DNA from: Belnapia arida
Lineage (GTDB): Bacteria > Pseudomonadota > Alphaproteobacteria > Acetobacterales > Acetobacteraceae
Length of the DNA stretch: 64,000 bases
Direction: 5' to 3'
Assembly: GCF_016773205.1 (NCBI RefSeq)
Contig: NZ_JAETWB010000021.1
Coordinates: 1 to 64,000 of the forward strand
Shown: positions 1 to 8,225 of the stretch, one piece after another
Numbering within the stretch: position 1 is the first letter of the stretch
Layout: each line of letters opens with the position of its first letter
Notes under the pieces: generated by a model
The model's database searches: none
The model's input: only the letters and a program-made list of their open reading frames with translations
Told to the model about the DNA's origin: nothing
Made by a program: the position numbers and the translations under genes

Positions 1-174
1 CTGGTGCACGCGAGCAAGCCCTCGGCTCTGCGCAGTTGGGCCCTGGCGATCGCGCAGCGTCGTGGTCTGCAGAAGGCTCGAGTGGCGCTCGCGCGTCGCC
101 TGGCTGTGGTCCTGCACCGCATATGGTCCGACGGAACCACGTTCCAGCCGCTCGGGAGGGCCGCCGCCGCGTAA
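1..174 (+). CDS. IS110-family transposase, C-terminal end (cut by window start)
   Basis: An open frame runs from base 1 to a TAA at 172-174 and encodes 57 residues. They read like the extreme C-terminus of IS110-group transposases: a helical [19 protein letters not shown] stretch after a basic [15 protein letters not shown] segment. In this family that tail follows the serine-containing Tnp20-type domain. The catalytic N-terminal DEDD part lies upstream of the window, so it cannot be judged whether the gene is intact. The bases that follow would be the element's non-coding right side. Confidence 0.75.
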   Translation: MVHASKPSALRSWALAIAQRRGLQKARVALARRLAVVLHRIWSDGTTFQPLGRAAAA

Positions 175-465
175 TCGGACCAGCCGCTCCAACGAGATCC
201 GCGCGCGTCGCGGAGTGGTGTCCCCGTGGGGACGAGGGTGAAGCGAGGACGAAGCCGTTCCTGCTCCGGGCATCCCTGGGTGCCGAGGGCGCGTAAGGGA
301 GATTGGTCCCGCCCCCCTTTAGAACCCCATCCTGGGGCGGCCAGTGCGCCGACCCCGAAGAGAAGCGTGAAACCCACGCGGGGCAGCACCACTGCCTGAC
401 GCACGTGCCCACGATTTCGGCTGGTGCGTGCTTGGCTGCGCTAGACGAAACTCTACAGGAGCGTC
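175..465. other. Non-coding stretch between IS110 tail and IS3 remnant
   Basis: I see no convincing gene here; open frames on either strand have no recognisable content. The left part is probably the right end of the IS110 element whose coding tail stops at 174. It includes a G/C-rich short inverted repeat near 268-285 (GGGCATCC against GGGTGCC). The exact IS boundary cannot be placed without a second copy. Confidence 0.4.
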
Positions 466-639
466 AATGCACCGATCGAGAGCTTCGAAGCGGCACTGAA
501 GGGCGAACTCGTCGAGCCGCGCGCCTACCTGACGCGCGACGAAGCTAGGGCTGACGTATGCCAATCCTTGGAGAATTGTTACAATCGACGCTGCTTGCAT
601 TCGGCACCGGGCTATCTCACGCTAGAGCTGAAGGTGGCG
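466..639 (+). pseudogene. IS3-family transposase OrfB, C-terminal remnant
   Basis: Read in the frame starting at 466, the DNA gives NAPIESFEAALKGELVEPR and then YLTRDEARAD, followed by ENCYNRRCLHSAPGYLT. This is the last part of the IS3 OrfB integrase core: the NAP-x-E motif carries the third catalytic acid of the DDE triad, and YNRxRxHSxxGY is the conserved ending. Everything upstream of NAP (the first two catalytic aspartates and OrfA) is missing, and no stop follows the expected end. It is a dead relic abutting the IS5 remnant that starts at 650. Confidence 0.75.
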
Positions 640-649
640 ACCTTCCATG

Positions 650-807
650 CGGCTGCTTCAGCAACGCTCCTTCGCCTGGACTACGCGCTTCCGCCGCTTT
701 GTGAAGGATTATGAGCGCTACGCCAGCACGCTCGCCAACCTCCACACCTCGTCGCCTTCGTCTGCCTCAAGCTCAAGCAAGCAGTTCTCCTGGCAGCAGG
801 TATCTGA
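650..807 (+). pseudogene. IS5-family transposase, C-terminal remnant with frameshift
   Basis: From 650 the frame reads QQRSFAWTTRFRRFVKDYER then YASTLANLH, the well-known C-terminal ERxFAWxxRFRRLxKDYE region of IS5/IS427-type transposases. After LANLH the frame is lost. In the next frame the expected continuation LVAFVCLKLKQA appears and ends at TGA 805-807, so one base was inserted near 744. Only the last fifth of the gene survives. It lies directly after an IS3 relic, which marks this stretch as a site of repeated insertion and deletion. Confidence 0.7.
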
Positions 808-854
808 CAAGTTCTAGGTCAAACCAACGGACCGACAATTGACCGCCTTAAGGA

Positions 855-2102
855 TCAAGCTTGGCATCGCCTTGGAGTAAACTCTACCCGCCGGTCTAGC
901 GCGTCCCGCATGTCATCCGTGCCGAGGCCGACGATCGGCTCTCGGCTGCCGCGCCCGACAGCGTCGCTGCGGTCCCGCAAGGGTGGTGCATGGCGCACCA
1001 GGGTGGCACGGACGGCTTGGGCCCGGGCGAGGGACAAGCGGTCATTGGTAATCGATGCCCCGGTCATGCTGGCATGGCCAGTCACCCGCAAACAAGTTTC
1101 CCGTTGCGCAACGCGCGACGCAATTTCCTCGAGCCACATCGGATAGGCTGCACTGACGCCTGGATCTCGCACGAACGCCGTGCCGCCCGGGCGGAACAGC
1201 AGCTTCAACCCCAGCCGATTCTTGCCCAAGCCGTAATCCACCACGCGACCGAAGGCGTCCCGTGCAGCGTCACGTTGGCCAAGCTCCAAATTCGCAAGAT
1301 AAAGGCCGTTCAGCACGCGCAATTGCTGCCCACTCGGTTCGCCATCTGCCTGTCTGTAGAACGCCAGAGCGGATGCCATGTCGCCGCGCTCATAAGCCTG
1401 GATGCCTTCCGCAACCACGGCCTGAGCCCGAAGCCCACGCAGATAGGCAGGATCCATGGGTGTGCCCGGGGCTCCGGCACAGGTGCGGAGATACGCCGCC
1501 TTCGCCTCGTCGTCCGTCCAGGTCACGCTGTCGCGGAAGAAGGCGGTCGGCGTGGCATCGACGGTCTCGGCACGAACCCACGCCGTCGGATGCGACAGGA
1601 TCATGCCGGTCTGCACATCCCCAAGCACCGCCCAAATGCGGTAGGTGTTGCTCGCCTCGGTACTATTGGTGAGGCTGCCAGCCTCGGTGACAGCCGTGAT
1701 GGCACCGAGCAGGATCAATGGCTTCTCGTCGAGGGCGGCGAGGGTGAAAGGCTTGAGCTCCAGCTCGGGATGCTTGTCTCGAGCCAGTGCTGCGATCCGG
1801 CTCGCCATGGCGCGCGTCGCCGTCGTTTCTGCGCCGCTCGCGCGGTCAATCAATGGATCGATCACCAGGGTTCGGCGGGTCCCCGGCGGAATGTTCTTCT
1901 CGACGGCGAGGGTTGCCTCGGCCAGGCGCATCACCGCCTCGTCCAGAGGTAAGGCCTCCTTTGGAACAGCGACCGCGGCGGCGCTGGGCGGCGAGGGTGT
2001 TTGGGCGGCGCAAGCCGCGAGCAGCAGCATGACGGCGAGACCACAAGCTTGCAGCAGGTCACGGCCGCGGGGCGCAGGCCGATTGCAAGATCTGTCGAGC
2101 AT
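855..2102 (-). CDS. OmpA-family lipoprotein with TPR-like region
   Basis: The start is the ATG at 2102, because it places a classical lipoprotein signal at the N-terminus: a hydrophobic stretch ending in LLAAC, with Cys about residue 29. The upstream open frame is the shadow of the neighbour. The mature protein has an N-terminal domain with a Gly/Ala-rich substrate-binding feel, a central TPR-like helix pair (EGIQAYERGDMASALAFYRQ), and a C-terminal OmpA-like peptidoglycan-binding domain (TGHASMTG, LSLARAQAV, DRRVEF). It should be anchored by lipid in the outer membrane with the OmpA domain gripping peptidoglycan. It overlaps the end of the upstream gene by 44 bases in a different frame, so the two are probably translated from one message. 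Specific function unknown. Confidence 0.8.
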   Translation of the reverse strand: MLDRSCNRPAPRGRDLLQACGLAVMLLLAACAAQTPSPPSAAAVAVPKEALPLDEAVMRLAEATLAVEKNIPPGTRRTLVIDPLIDRASGAETTATRAMASRIAALARDKHPELELKPFTLAALDEKPLILLGAITAVTEAGSLTNSTEASNTYRIWAVLGDVQTGMILSHPTAWVRAETVDATPTAFFRDSVTWTDDEAKAAYLRTCAGAPGTPMDPAYLRGLRAQAVVAEGIQAYERGDMASALAFYRQADGEPSGQQLRVLNGLYLANLELGQRDAARDAFGRVVDYGLGKNRLGLKLLFRPGGTAFVRDPGVSAAYPMWLEEIASRVAQRETCLRVTGHASMTGASITNDRLSLARAQAVRATLVRHAPPLRDRSDAVGRGSREPIVGLGTDDMRDALDRRVEFTPRRCQA

Positions 2103-3423
2103 CGGGAATTGGTACCTCGCCGAGTTGGAGACGTGCGAGCAGGGGCGCACAGCGGGAACTGACAGGTTGCCAGGGTGGCGCGGGGTGACCCGCATCGGCG
2201 GCCGCAAGCACCTTGTTCGGTACTGGTCGTTGTGCGCGCAGCCGTTCATCCGGCGGAGGCCGGAGACCGGGGGCCGTCGGTTGCCATCGAGGAGCATCCA
2301 TCCGGGCCGAGGGCGTCCCCGGTGCGCCTCTAGCCACCGCAGTGGGGACCGGCGCCGCCGAACCAAGCATCATGCTCGGCATCGAGGCAGGCGCATCCAC
2401 GGACGATGCCGCGGCAGCCGGCGGCTCCGTGACGCTGAGCGGCCAGGGTACCGCAGAATTTGGAGTGCGCGGGACGTGATGAGGCGGCGCGGATGCTGGG
2501 TCGTCAGGTTTGAGTGCCGGCAGCGCGCGATCGTCAATTATTGTGGCAGCAGCCGGGTCGTTGGGCCGGTGCAAAGCGTCACCAGCCGGCTTGGCTGTCG
2601 AACCAGGCTGCAGCGCATCGCTGAGCTCGCCAAGACGATTGATCGAGGCAACCGCGGACTCCGTCGACGCCAACGGCTCGGTGCGTTCAGATCGTCCCGC
2701 TGGTCCCTCGGACGGTATCTCACGGAATGCTCGCTCGGCAGTTTTAGATCGAATCGCACGTATAGATTGGTCATACAATGCCATGGCTGCTTCGAAGTCG
2801 CCTTGCTGAAACGCAGCATCACCGGCGCGCAGCAGGTCGCGGCTGGATGGTGATGGCTCGACCCTCGATTGGTGTTCGTTGGTTGCCGGATACAGCGGTC
2901 CTCGATGCAAAGAATTCACGCGAGCGTTGGCTGCGGCGTAGGCAGACGGCGAGACGCCGCTCATGTCAGCTGGCGTTGGCCCGTCATCCCACACAACCAC
3001 CCCACCCAAGACCGCCAAGACCGCAACCGGCATGGAGATTGACAACCACAGTCCCAGCGCTCGGAACGGCCACCGCTTGTCATCTGCAACACCAACCGAC
3101 CTTGGGGCCTGAAAGGTGTCGGCCGGCGAAGCCCTGCTGACACGCCACGCCGCTTCCGAAGGAGCATCGGCCAACGCTCGCGCCCTAACACTGTTGCGCT
3201 CGCTCAAAAAGCGAGAGCTCGGCATTGATCGAGGGGCCTGTTTGTTGCCGGAAAAAGACGCTGGCGCCGGAGATAACCCTTCCGGTCTGCGCGCGTCGGC
3301 AGAATTGGGCCATGGAAATGAAACTTGCATTCGAAAGTCGCGGTGCAGATGGCGGAATGGATGCCTGTCTGTTGGGGGCCGCGGCACGGTACCATCCGAC
3401 ATAAATGCCTCCTCGTACTTCAT
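2059..3423 (-). CDS. Proline-rich single-pass membrane protein with TPR-like motif
   Basis: This 454-residue protein is not one I recognise by name. Roughly residues 1-118 are polar and basic, residues 119-143 form one transmembrane helix (LGLWLSISMPVAVLAVLGG), and the rest is a long Pro/Ala/Ser-rich periplasmic-type linker. A short TPR-like pair lies around residues 195-220 (GDAAFQQGDFEAAMALYDQS). The C-terminus ends in a compact Cys-x-Leu-rich helix (CAPLLARLQLGEVP, then a second Cys near the end) that could form a disulfide. The gene ends inside the start of the OmpA lipoprotein gene, so a joint cell-envelope role is likely. The upstream region was cut by an IS630-like element whose edge is 25 bases before the start codon, so the native promoter may be lost. 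Confidence 0.65.
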   Translation of the reverse strand: MKYEEAFMSDGTVPRPPTDRHPFRHLHRDFRMQVSFPWPNSADARRPEGLSPAPASFSGNKQAPRSMPSSRFLSERNSVRARALADAPSEAAWRVSRASPADTFQAPRSVGVADDKRWPFRALGLWLSISMPVAVLAVLGGVVVWDDGPTPADMSGVSPSAYAAANARVNSLHRGPLYPATNEHQSRVEPSPSSRDLLRAGDAAFQQGDFEAAMALYDQSIRAIRSKTAERAFREIPSEGPAGRSERTEPLASTESAVASINRLGELSDALQPGSTAKPAGDALHRPNDPAAATIIDDRALPALKPDDPASAPPHHVPRTPNSAVPWPLSVTEPPAAAASSVDAPASMPSMMLGSAAPVPTAVARGAPGTPSARMDAPRWQPTAPGLRPPPDERLRAQRPVPNKVLAAADAGHPAPPWQPVSSRCAPLLARLQLGEVPIPDARQILQSACAPRP

Positions 3424-3450
3424 GTTCGTCCCTCTCCGACCGGAATTCTA

Positions 3451-4493
3451 GAGCATTTCAGGCTTGTACGGACTCACGGGGTCTGATTCGACGCTATTGG
3501 TGGAGCAGCGAGGCTGACGATGACGGCACCCCTGTCGCAGGACCTGCGGAAGCGTTTGGTTCGAGCTGTTGAGGAGGGCACCTCGGCCCGGGAGGCGGCG
3601 GCCCGCTTCGCGGTGAATGCCTCGGCGGCGATCAAGCTGGTGCGGCGGGTGCGCGAGACTGGCAGCACGGCACCAGCCCGGATGGTGGCTACCGCAAGCC
3701 GCTGCTGGCTGGGCAAGAAGAGTTCCTGCGCGACCTGACGGCCCAGCGGAAAGGCATCACTTTGGCCGAGATCCGGACAGCGCTGATTGAGCGCGGTGTG
3801 GTGCCGGTTTCGCTGATGACCATCTGGACCACACTGAAGCGGCTCGACCTGCCACACAAAAAAAGCTGCTGAGGCGGCCGAACAGGGTTCGAGGCACTGC
3901 CTCGGACGGCGATGTGGCCGAGCATCGGCGCCACTGGCGGGTCTGGCAGCGCTACATGGACCCTGAGCGCTTCGTCTTCCTGGATGAGACTGGCGCCGCC
4001 ACGAACATGATCAGCCGCTACGGCTGGGGGCCGCGGAGCGAGCGTTTGGTCGACGCCACACCGCATGGCCACTGGCGCACTACCACCTTCATCGCAGGGC
4101 TGCGCAGCACCGGCCTGGTCGCCCCGCTCGTGCTGGACGGTCCCATGACCGGTGGGGCCTTCCTCGCCTATGTCGAGCAGCTCCTCGTGCCGGTCCTGTC
4201 CGAGGGCGACGTCGTGGTCCTCGATAACCTCGCAGCCCACAAGGTCGCCGGTGTCCGCGAAGCCATCCGCGCCACCGGCGCCAGCCTGCTCTACCTCCCA
4301 CCCTACTCGCCGGACCTGAACCCGATCGAGCAGGCCTTCGCAAAGCTGAAGGCGTTGCTCCGCAAAGCCGCGGTCCGCACCCGTGAAGCGCTCTGGACCA
4401 GCATCGGCCGCCTGCTCGACACCTTCACCCCAGCCGAATGCCGCAACTACCTCGCCAACTCAGGCTATGCGTCCGAGTGAACTGGAAATGCTC
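3451..4493 (+). mobile_element. IS630-family element, copy 1 of a tandem of three
   Basis: The ends are imperfect inverted repeats beginning GAGCATTTC at 3451 and, on the other strand, at 4493. Both flanks carry TA (3449-3450 and 4494-4495), the target duplication expected for IS630/Tc1-mariner transposition. The 1043-bp element carries one transposase gene in two frames. Its right-hand TA is also the left-hand TA of the next element. Confidence 0.85.
3520..4480 (+). pseudogene. IS630-family transposase, two-frame gene with an extra one-base deletion
   Basis: The first part (from 3520) encodes a helix-turn-helix (DLRKRLVRAVEEGTSAREAA). The frame breaks near 3683, where a run of G appears one base short: in the next frame YRKPLLAGQEEFLRDLTAQ continues up to a run of seven A at 3858-3864. 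After the A7, the -1 frame runs through [10 protein letters not shown] to the DDE domain with [17 protein letters not shown] and [17 protein letters not shown]7 slippage is a plausible programmed frameshift, as known in several IS630 elements, but the earlier G deletion is not and should inactivate the enzyme. Coordinates span the whole broken gene. Confidence 0.8.
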
Positions 4494-4495
4494 TA

Positions 4496-5681
4496 GTGTC
4501 CTGACCGCGAAATAGCTAGCCACTGCTGATCACCTGTGATTCGCTGCGGGTTGCGGCGGAGATTGGGCATGGCGGCACCGAGGGCGGTTCAGATTGAGCT
4601 GTCTGACGCCGAGCGCGGCGAGTTGGAGGCGCGGCTGCGCCGTCGGAAGGTGGGCCGTAGCGACGCGCTGCGGGCACAGATCGTGCTGCTGGCGGCCGGA
4701 GGGTTGAGCAACCTGGCGATCGTGGAGCGGCTCGGGGTGGCTCGCATGACGGTGGCCCTATGGCGACGTCGTTTCGCCGAGCTGCGGATGGATGGGTTGG
4801 CCGAGGAGCCTCGTCCGGGCGCGCCGCGGACCGTCAGTGACGAGAAAGTGGCGGAGGTTGTGACGGCGACGTTGGAGACCTTGCCGGCGGGCCGGACGCA
4901 CTGGAGTAAGCGTGGCATGGCAAAGGCGGCCGGGCTGGCACCATCCACCGTGCAGCGTATCTGGAAGGCGTTTTCGCTCCAGCCGCACCGGGTAGAGACC
5001 TTCAAGCTCTCGACCGATCCATTGTTTGTCGAGAAGGTCCGCGACATCGTCGGCCTCTATCTCAGCCCGCCGGAGCGTGCTCTCGTGCTGTGCGTCGACG
5101 AGAAAAGCCAGATCCAGGCCCTCGACCGCACGCAGCCACTGCTGCCGCTGTGCCCTGGCCGGGTCGAGCGGCGCACCCACGACTACAAGCGCTGCGGCAC
5201 GACATCGCTGTTCGCCGCACTCGGCGTGAAAGCCGGTACCGTCATCGGCAAGTGCATGCCGCGGCACAGGGCAGCGGAGTTCCAGCGCTTTCTCGACACA
5301 GTCGAGGCCCGCGTGCCGGCGAACCTCGATGTCCACATGGTGATGGACAACGCCGCTGGCCACAAGAAGAAACTCATTCAGAGCTGGTTCGCCAAGCGGC
5401 CGCGCTGGCACGTCCACTACACGCCGACCTCGGCCTCTTGGATCAACCAGGTTGAGCGGTTCTTTGCGCTGCTGACTGAGGATGCCATTCGGCGCAGTGC
5501 CCACCGCTCAACAGCCGAACTCGAGGCCGCCATCAGAGCCTACATCGACGCCCACAATGCTGAACCGAAGCCGTTCACTTGGACGAAAAGCGCCGAGGAC
5601 ATCCTCGCCGCCGTCCAACGCTTCTGCCAGCGCACCGTGCACGTCCAAGCAAAGTGCCCACAAATTTCAGAATCAGTACAC
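4496..5681 (+). mobile_element. IS630-family element, copy 2 of a tandem of three
   Basis: Terminal repeats GTGTCCTGACCGCGAAAT at the left and GTGTACTGATTCTGAAAT inward from the right match at 13 of 18 positions. TA lies on each side (4494-4495 and 5682-5683). The left TA is shared with copy 1 and the right TA with copy 3, so the elements touch without spacer. The only gene is an intact transposase. Confidence 0.85.
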
Positions 5682-5684
5682 TAG
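4569..5684 (+). CDS. IS630-family transposase
   Basis: I take the ATG at 4569 as start because the element's conserved region begins there; an upstream in-frame ATG at 4536 is too close to the IS end. The protein has an N-terminal helix-turn-helix (LSNLAIVERLGVARMTVALW), a second winged-helix segment (GMAKAAGLAPSTVQRIW) and a DDE domain with CVDEKSQIQ, MVMDNAAGHK and YTPTSASWINQVERFF. All three catalytic acids are present. The last sense codon CAC coincides with the last three bases of the terminal repeat, and the TAG stop is formed from the target TA plus one flanking base. Confidence 0.9.
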   Translation: MAAPRAVQIELSDAERGELEARLRRRKVGRSDALRAQIVLLAAGGLSNLAIVERLGVARMTVALWRRRFAELRMDGLAEEPRPGAPRTVSDEKVAEVVTATLETLPAGRTHWSKRGMAKAAGLAPSTVQRIWKAFSLQPHRVETFKLSTDPLFVEKVRDIVGLYLSPPERALVLCVDEKSQIQALDRTQPLLPLCPGRVERRTHDYKRCGTTSLFAALGVKAGTVIGKCMPRHRAAEFQRFLDTVEARVPANLDVHMVMDNAAGHKKKLIQSWFAKRPRWHVHYTPTSASWINQVERFFALLTEDAIRRSAHRSTAELEAAIRAYIDAHNAEPKPFTWTKSAEDILAAVQRFCQRTVHVQAKCPQISESVH

Positions 5685-6851
5685 CGGTCTGAGTCGGAAG
5701 TTGAGCTACAGTTTCCTGGGACTTGAGGATTAGGATGCTGCGCCTGGATTGGGAGGCGCATCATGTCCCGCGGGCCCAAGGCTGTGGCGCTGAAACTGAC
5801 CGAAACGGAGCGGGCCGGGCTGCATCGCCTGTTGCGTCGGCGTGGCGTGGGCCAGGCTCTGGCCCAACGCATCCGCGTCGTGTTGGCTTGCGCCGAACCC
5901 AACGCGACCAACCTCGGGGTGGCCGAGGTCCTGGGCGTCAGCCGCCAGACGGTGGCGACCTGGCGCGGACGCTTCGCCGAGTACCGCTTGGAAGGATTGA
6001 TGGACGCGCCGCGCTCTGGGGCACCACGCAGCATCAGCGACGATGCGGTCGAGCGCCTAGTCGCCCTGACGCTGGAGCAGGCGCCGCAGAACGCCACGCA
6101 CTGGAGCACGCGCTCCATGGCGCGCCGCATCGGCATGAGCCAGACCGCGGTGTCGCGCATTTGGCGCGCCTTCGGCCTGCGACCGCACCGGGCAGAGACC
6201 TTCAAGCTGTCGTCCGACCCGGCCTTTGTTGAGAGGGTGCGCGACGTGGTCGGGCTCTACCTTGCCCCACCAGACCGCGCTTTGGTGCTGTGCGTGGACG
6301 AGAAGCCGCAGATCCAGGCGGCGCAAGGCACGGCACCGGCATTCCCGATGCGCCCAGGTCAGGCCGAACGCCCCACGCATGACTACCACCGTCATGGCAC
6401 GGTCGACCTGTTCGCCGCGCTCGACGTGAAGTCCGGCAAGGTGATCGGCGCCTGCGAGCGGCGCCACCGCAGCGTTGAGTTCCGCGCCTTCCTAGATCGG
6501 GTCGATGGCTGTGTGCCGCCGGATCTTGAGATTCACCTCGTGCTTGATAACCTGAAGACCCATAAAACCCAGCTGATCCACGACTGGCTCGTCAAACGCC
6601 CGCGCTTGCATCTGCACTTCACGCCGACCAGTGCCTCCTGGCTCAACTTGGTCGAGTGCTGGTTTGCCCTCCTGAGCCGTCGACGCCTCGAGCGCGGCGC
6701 GTTTACCAGCACAGCTAGCCTGGAAGCGGCGATCCAGTCCTACATCGCCGAGACAAATGCCAATCCGAAGCCCTTCGTCTGGACCAAACCGGCAGACGAC
6801 ATCCTCGCCAGCGTCGCTCGGTTCTGCCTCAGAACTTCCAACTCAGACCAC
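5684..6851 (+). mobile_element. IS630-family element, copy 3 of a tandem of three
   Basis: Left end GCGGTCTGAGTCGGAAGTTG and the inward right end GTGGTCTGAGTTGGAAGTTC match at 17 of 20 positions. The left TA (5682-5683) is shared with copy 2. The right flank is GA instead of TA, so the target duplication is lost by mutation or by a deletion next to the element. The element interrupts or truncates the coiled-coil gene on the minus strand. Confidence 0.8.
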
Positions 6852-7139
6852 GAGGAAGCGGTTCACCAGATTCAGGTCGTTGACCGCCGCCTTCGCGCCA
6901 GCCAACTCTACCTGAAGCATCAGCACCTTCGCTTCGAGCGCGATGCTGGGTTGGGACCAGCTCGTAGCGCACGGTCCGGCACAGTGCTGCCAAGCCAACC
7001 TTGCTCGACATGCACCGGGGTTGGCCAGTCGGTTGGAGTACCGCCCTGGCGTGGCATCCGGATCCCAGCCCGCTCGGCTTCACGCAGCAAGCGGTTGGCC
7101 ACGTCGAAGATCTGCTTCGCCGCCCTCATGGCGTTCTGA
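5763..7139 (+). CDS. IS630-family transposase reading through its terminal repeat
   Basis: Residues 1-363 are a complete IS630 transposase related to the copy 2 enzyme: helix-turn-helix (NLGVAEVLGVSRQTVATW), then CVDEKPQIQ, LVLDNLKTHK and FTPTSASWLNLVECWF as DDE motifs. Codon 363 (CAC, 6849-6851) is the last codon inside the element. In copy 2 the next codon is TAG made from the target TA; here the flank gives GAG and translation would continue for 95 codons into antisense of the neighbouring gene, stopping at 7139. Those extra residues have no recognisable domain and are an accident of the flank. The catalytic part looks intact. Confidence 0.8.
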   Translation: MSRGPKAVALKLTETERAGLHRLLRRRGVGQALAQRIRVVLACAEPNATNLGVAEVLGVSRQTVATWRGRFAEYRLEGLMDAPRSGAPRSISDDAVERLVALTLEQAPQNATHWSTRSMARRIGMSQTAVSRIWRAFGLRPHRAETFKLSSDPAFVERVRDVVGLYLAPPDRALVLCVDEKPQIQAAQGTAPAFPMRPGQAERPTHDYHRHGTVDLFAALDVKSGKVIGACERRHRSVEFRAFLDRVDGCVPPDLEIHLVLDNLKTHKTQLIHDWLVKRPRLHLHFTPTSASWLNLVECWFALLSRRRLERGAFTSTASLEAAIQSYIAETNANPKPFVWTKPADDILASVARFCLRTSNSDHEEAVHQIQVVDRRLRASQLYLKHQHLRFERDAGLGPARSARSGTVLPSQPCSTCTGVGQSVGVPPWRGIRIPARSASRSKRLATSKICFAALMAF

Positions 7140-7759
7140 TCGGGATTGACCTGCCGGTGGAGGGCTTGAGACTGCTGGTGGCTGGCAAGGAAGGTACGAT
7201 CGGCGTCCCTGGCGGCCTCCAACCTCATCTCCAACCCGCGGCGGTAGATGGGGCGGTGTTGCTGGTAGATGGCATCGCGGACCAGGGCTTCCGCCGCAGC
7301 GATGCGGGGCTCCAGGCTGCGCGCTACGCTAGACGTGAAGGTCGCCCAGTTCGTCGCCTGAGTGGCAGCATCATGGGTGGCGTGGAGCTCTTTCGGCTGA
7401 ACGACTTCGCCCGCCAAGGCTCGGGCCATTAGCCCCGGGATGGCGCTGCGGGTCTGCTCGACGGCGGCCTCAGCCTCATTCACCCGGGCCAAAGCCGCAC
7501 CGTAGTCGGTTTTCGCTACTGCCAGAGCCTGGCGCGCAGCGTCGACTGGTTCTGCTAAGCCAAGATCGCCGGCGAATTCGCGTTTGAATAGCGCATCCTG
7601 GTCGGCCTGGGCCTTCTCAGCAATGCGGCGGGCTTCGTCGGCGATGCGCTGGGCTGCCTCGGCAGCTTTCATCTGCGCCTGGGCCGCGGCCAACACACGG
7701 AGGACGTGCTGCTTTTGGGCAATGGAGGCAAATCCCGCAGGATCGTTGAGCTCTCTCAC
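6920..7759 (-). CDS. Coiled-coil protein, C-terminus probably shifted at IS border
   Basis: I do not recognise a family. The 279-residue protein begins at GTG 7759, overlapping the stop of the upstream ribbon-helix-helix gene as GTGA, so the pair is co-translated. It is mostly alanine/glutamate-rich helix with strong coiled-coil character (AAQAQMKAAEAAQRIADEAR; further heptads to about residue 200). The last dozen residues look wrong. In another frame the same DNA encodes a helical LEAKVLMLQVELAGAKAAV segment that stays open to the IS630 end at 6851, which suggests one lost base plus truncation by the element. A small DNA-binding partner and a long coiled coil fit plasmid mobilisation or partition accessories, but that is a guess. 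Confidence 0.55.
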   Translation of the reverse strand: MRELNDPAGFASIAQKQHVLRVLAAAQAQMKAAEAAQRIADEARRIAEKAQADQDALFKREFAGDLGLAEPVDAARQALAVAKTDYGAALARVNEAEAAVEQTRSAIPGLMARALAGEVVQPKELHATHDAATQATNWATFTSSVARSLEPRIAAAEALVRDAIYQQHRPIYRRGLEMRLEAARDADRTFLASHQQSQALHRQVNPDQNAMRAAKQIFDVANRLLREAERAGIRMPRQGGTPTDWPTPVHVEQGWLGSTVPDRALRAGPNPASRSKRRC

Positions 7760-7980
7760 TGCGCAACTCCCCCGTTGAGAAGGAGGTCGCAGTTTGCCAG
7801 TGCCAAGTCGGTTAGAACCGCAGAGACCGAGATCCGCACCCCATCGCGGGCAGCACGCTCGACAGCTGCACGCTGCAGAAAACGCAGGACTTCGGCCGGT
7901 AGCCGAATACCGGTCGTAATGTGCTCGTCAGATCTAGTTGGTACCGCTGCCATACCTTCCATCACACCGTCTCGTGCCAC
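7756..7980 (-). CDS. Small ribbon-helix-helix-like DNA-binding protein
   Basis: The 74-residue product has the shape of a ribbon-helix-helix repressor: a short beta segment (ITTGIRLPAEVLRFLQRA) followed by two helices, the second containing VSAVLTDLALANCDL. Such proteins usually act as dimers that bind operators next to their own gene and often precede a partner gene. Here the partner is the coiled-coil gene, with a four-base GTGA overlap. The start is the first codon of the frame at 7980; an internal ATG nine codons in (MAAVPTRSDEH) is an alternative. The AT-rich DNA just upstream is a likely promoter and operator. Confidence 0.6.
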   Translation of the reverse strand: MARDGVMEGMAAVPTRSDEHITTGIRLPAEVLRFLQRAAVERAARDGVRISVSAVLTDLALANCDLLLNGGVAQ

Positions 7981-8225
7981 GATGTGAAGTTAGCAGTTTA
8001 TCAAAACAAGAACGAATAAAGGTTTTCTGGCAAAGAAGGCCGATTTTTACCTATTCTGTTCGATAGAACCTTAAATTATCGTCGAGCGATACTGCTAGAT
8101 CATCAAATAAGACCTGTTGAATTGCCTAGAAAATGGCTTGTTCGGGCGTTTGGCCAATGGTTTGAAGGTGAAGGGTGATACCCAGGAGCGACTCATCTTC
8201 AGCTTAAGAAGAACGAGAATTACGC
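7981..8225. promoter_or_regulatory. AT-rich intergenic region upstream of the ribbon-helix-helix gene
   Basis: This is one of the few AT-rich patches in the window. It lies upstream of the leftward ribbon-helix-helix gene and downstream of the leftward PAP2 gene, so it should hold the promoter of the former. No clean -35/-10 pair or operator repeat could be fixed by eye, and I see no gene in it. Confidence 0.35.
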
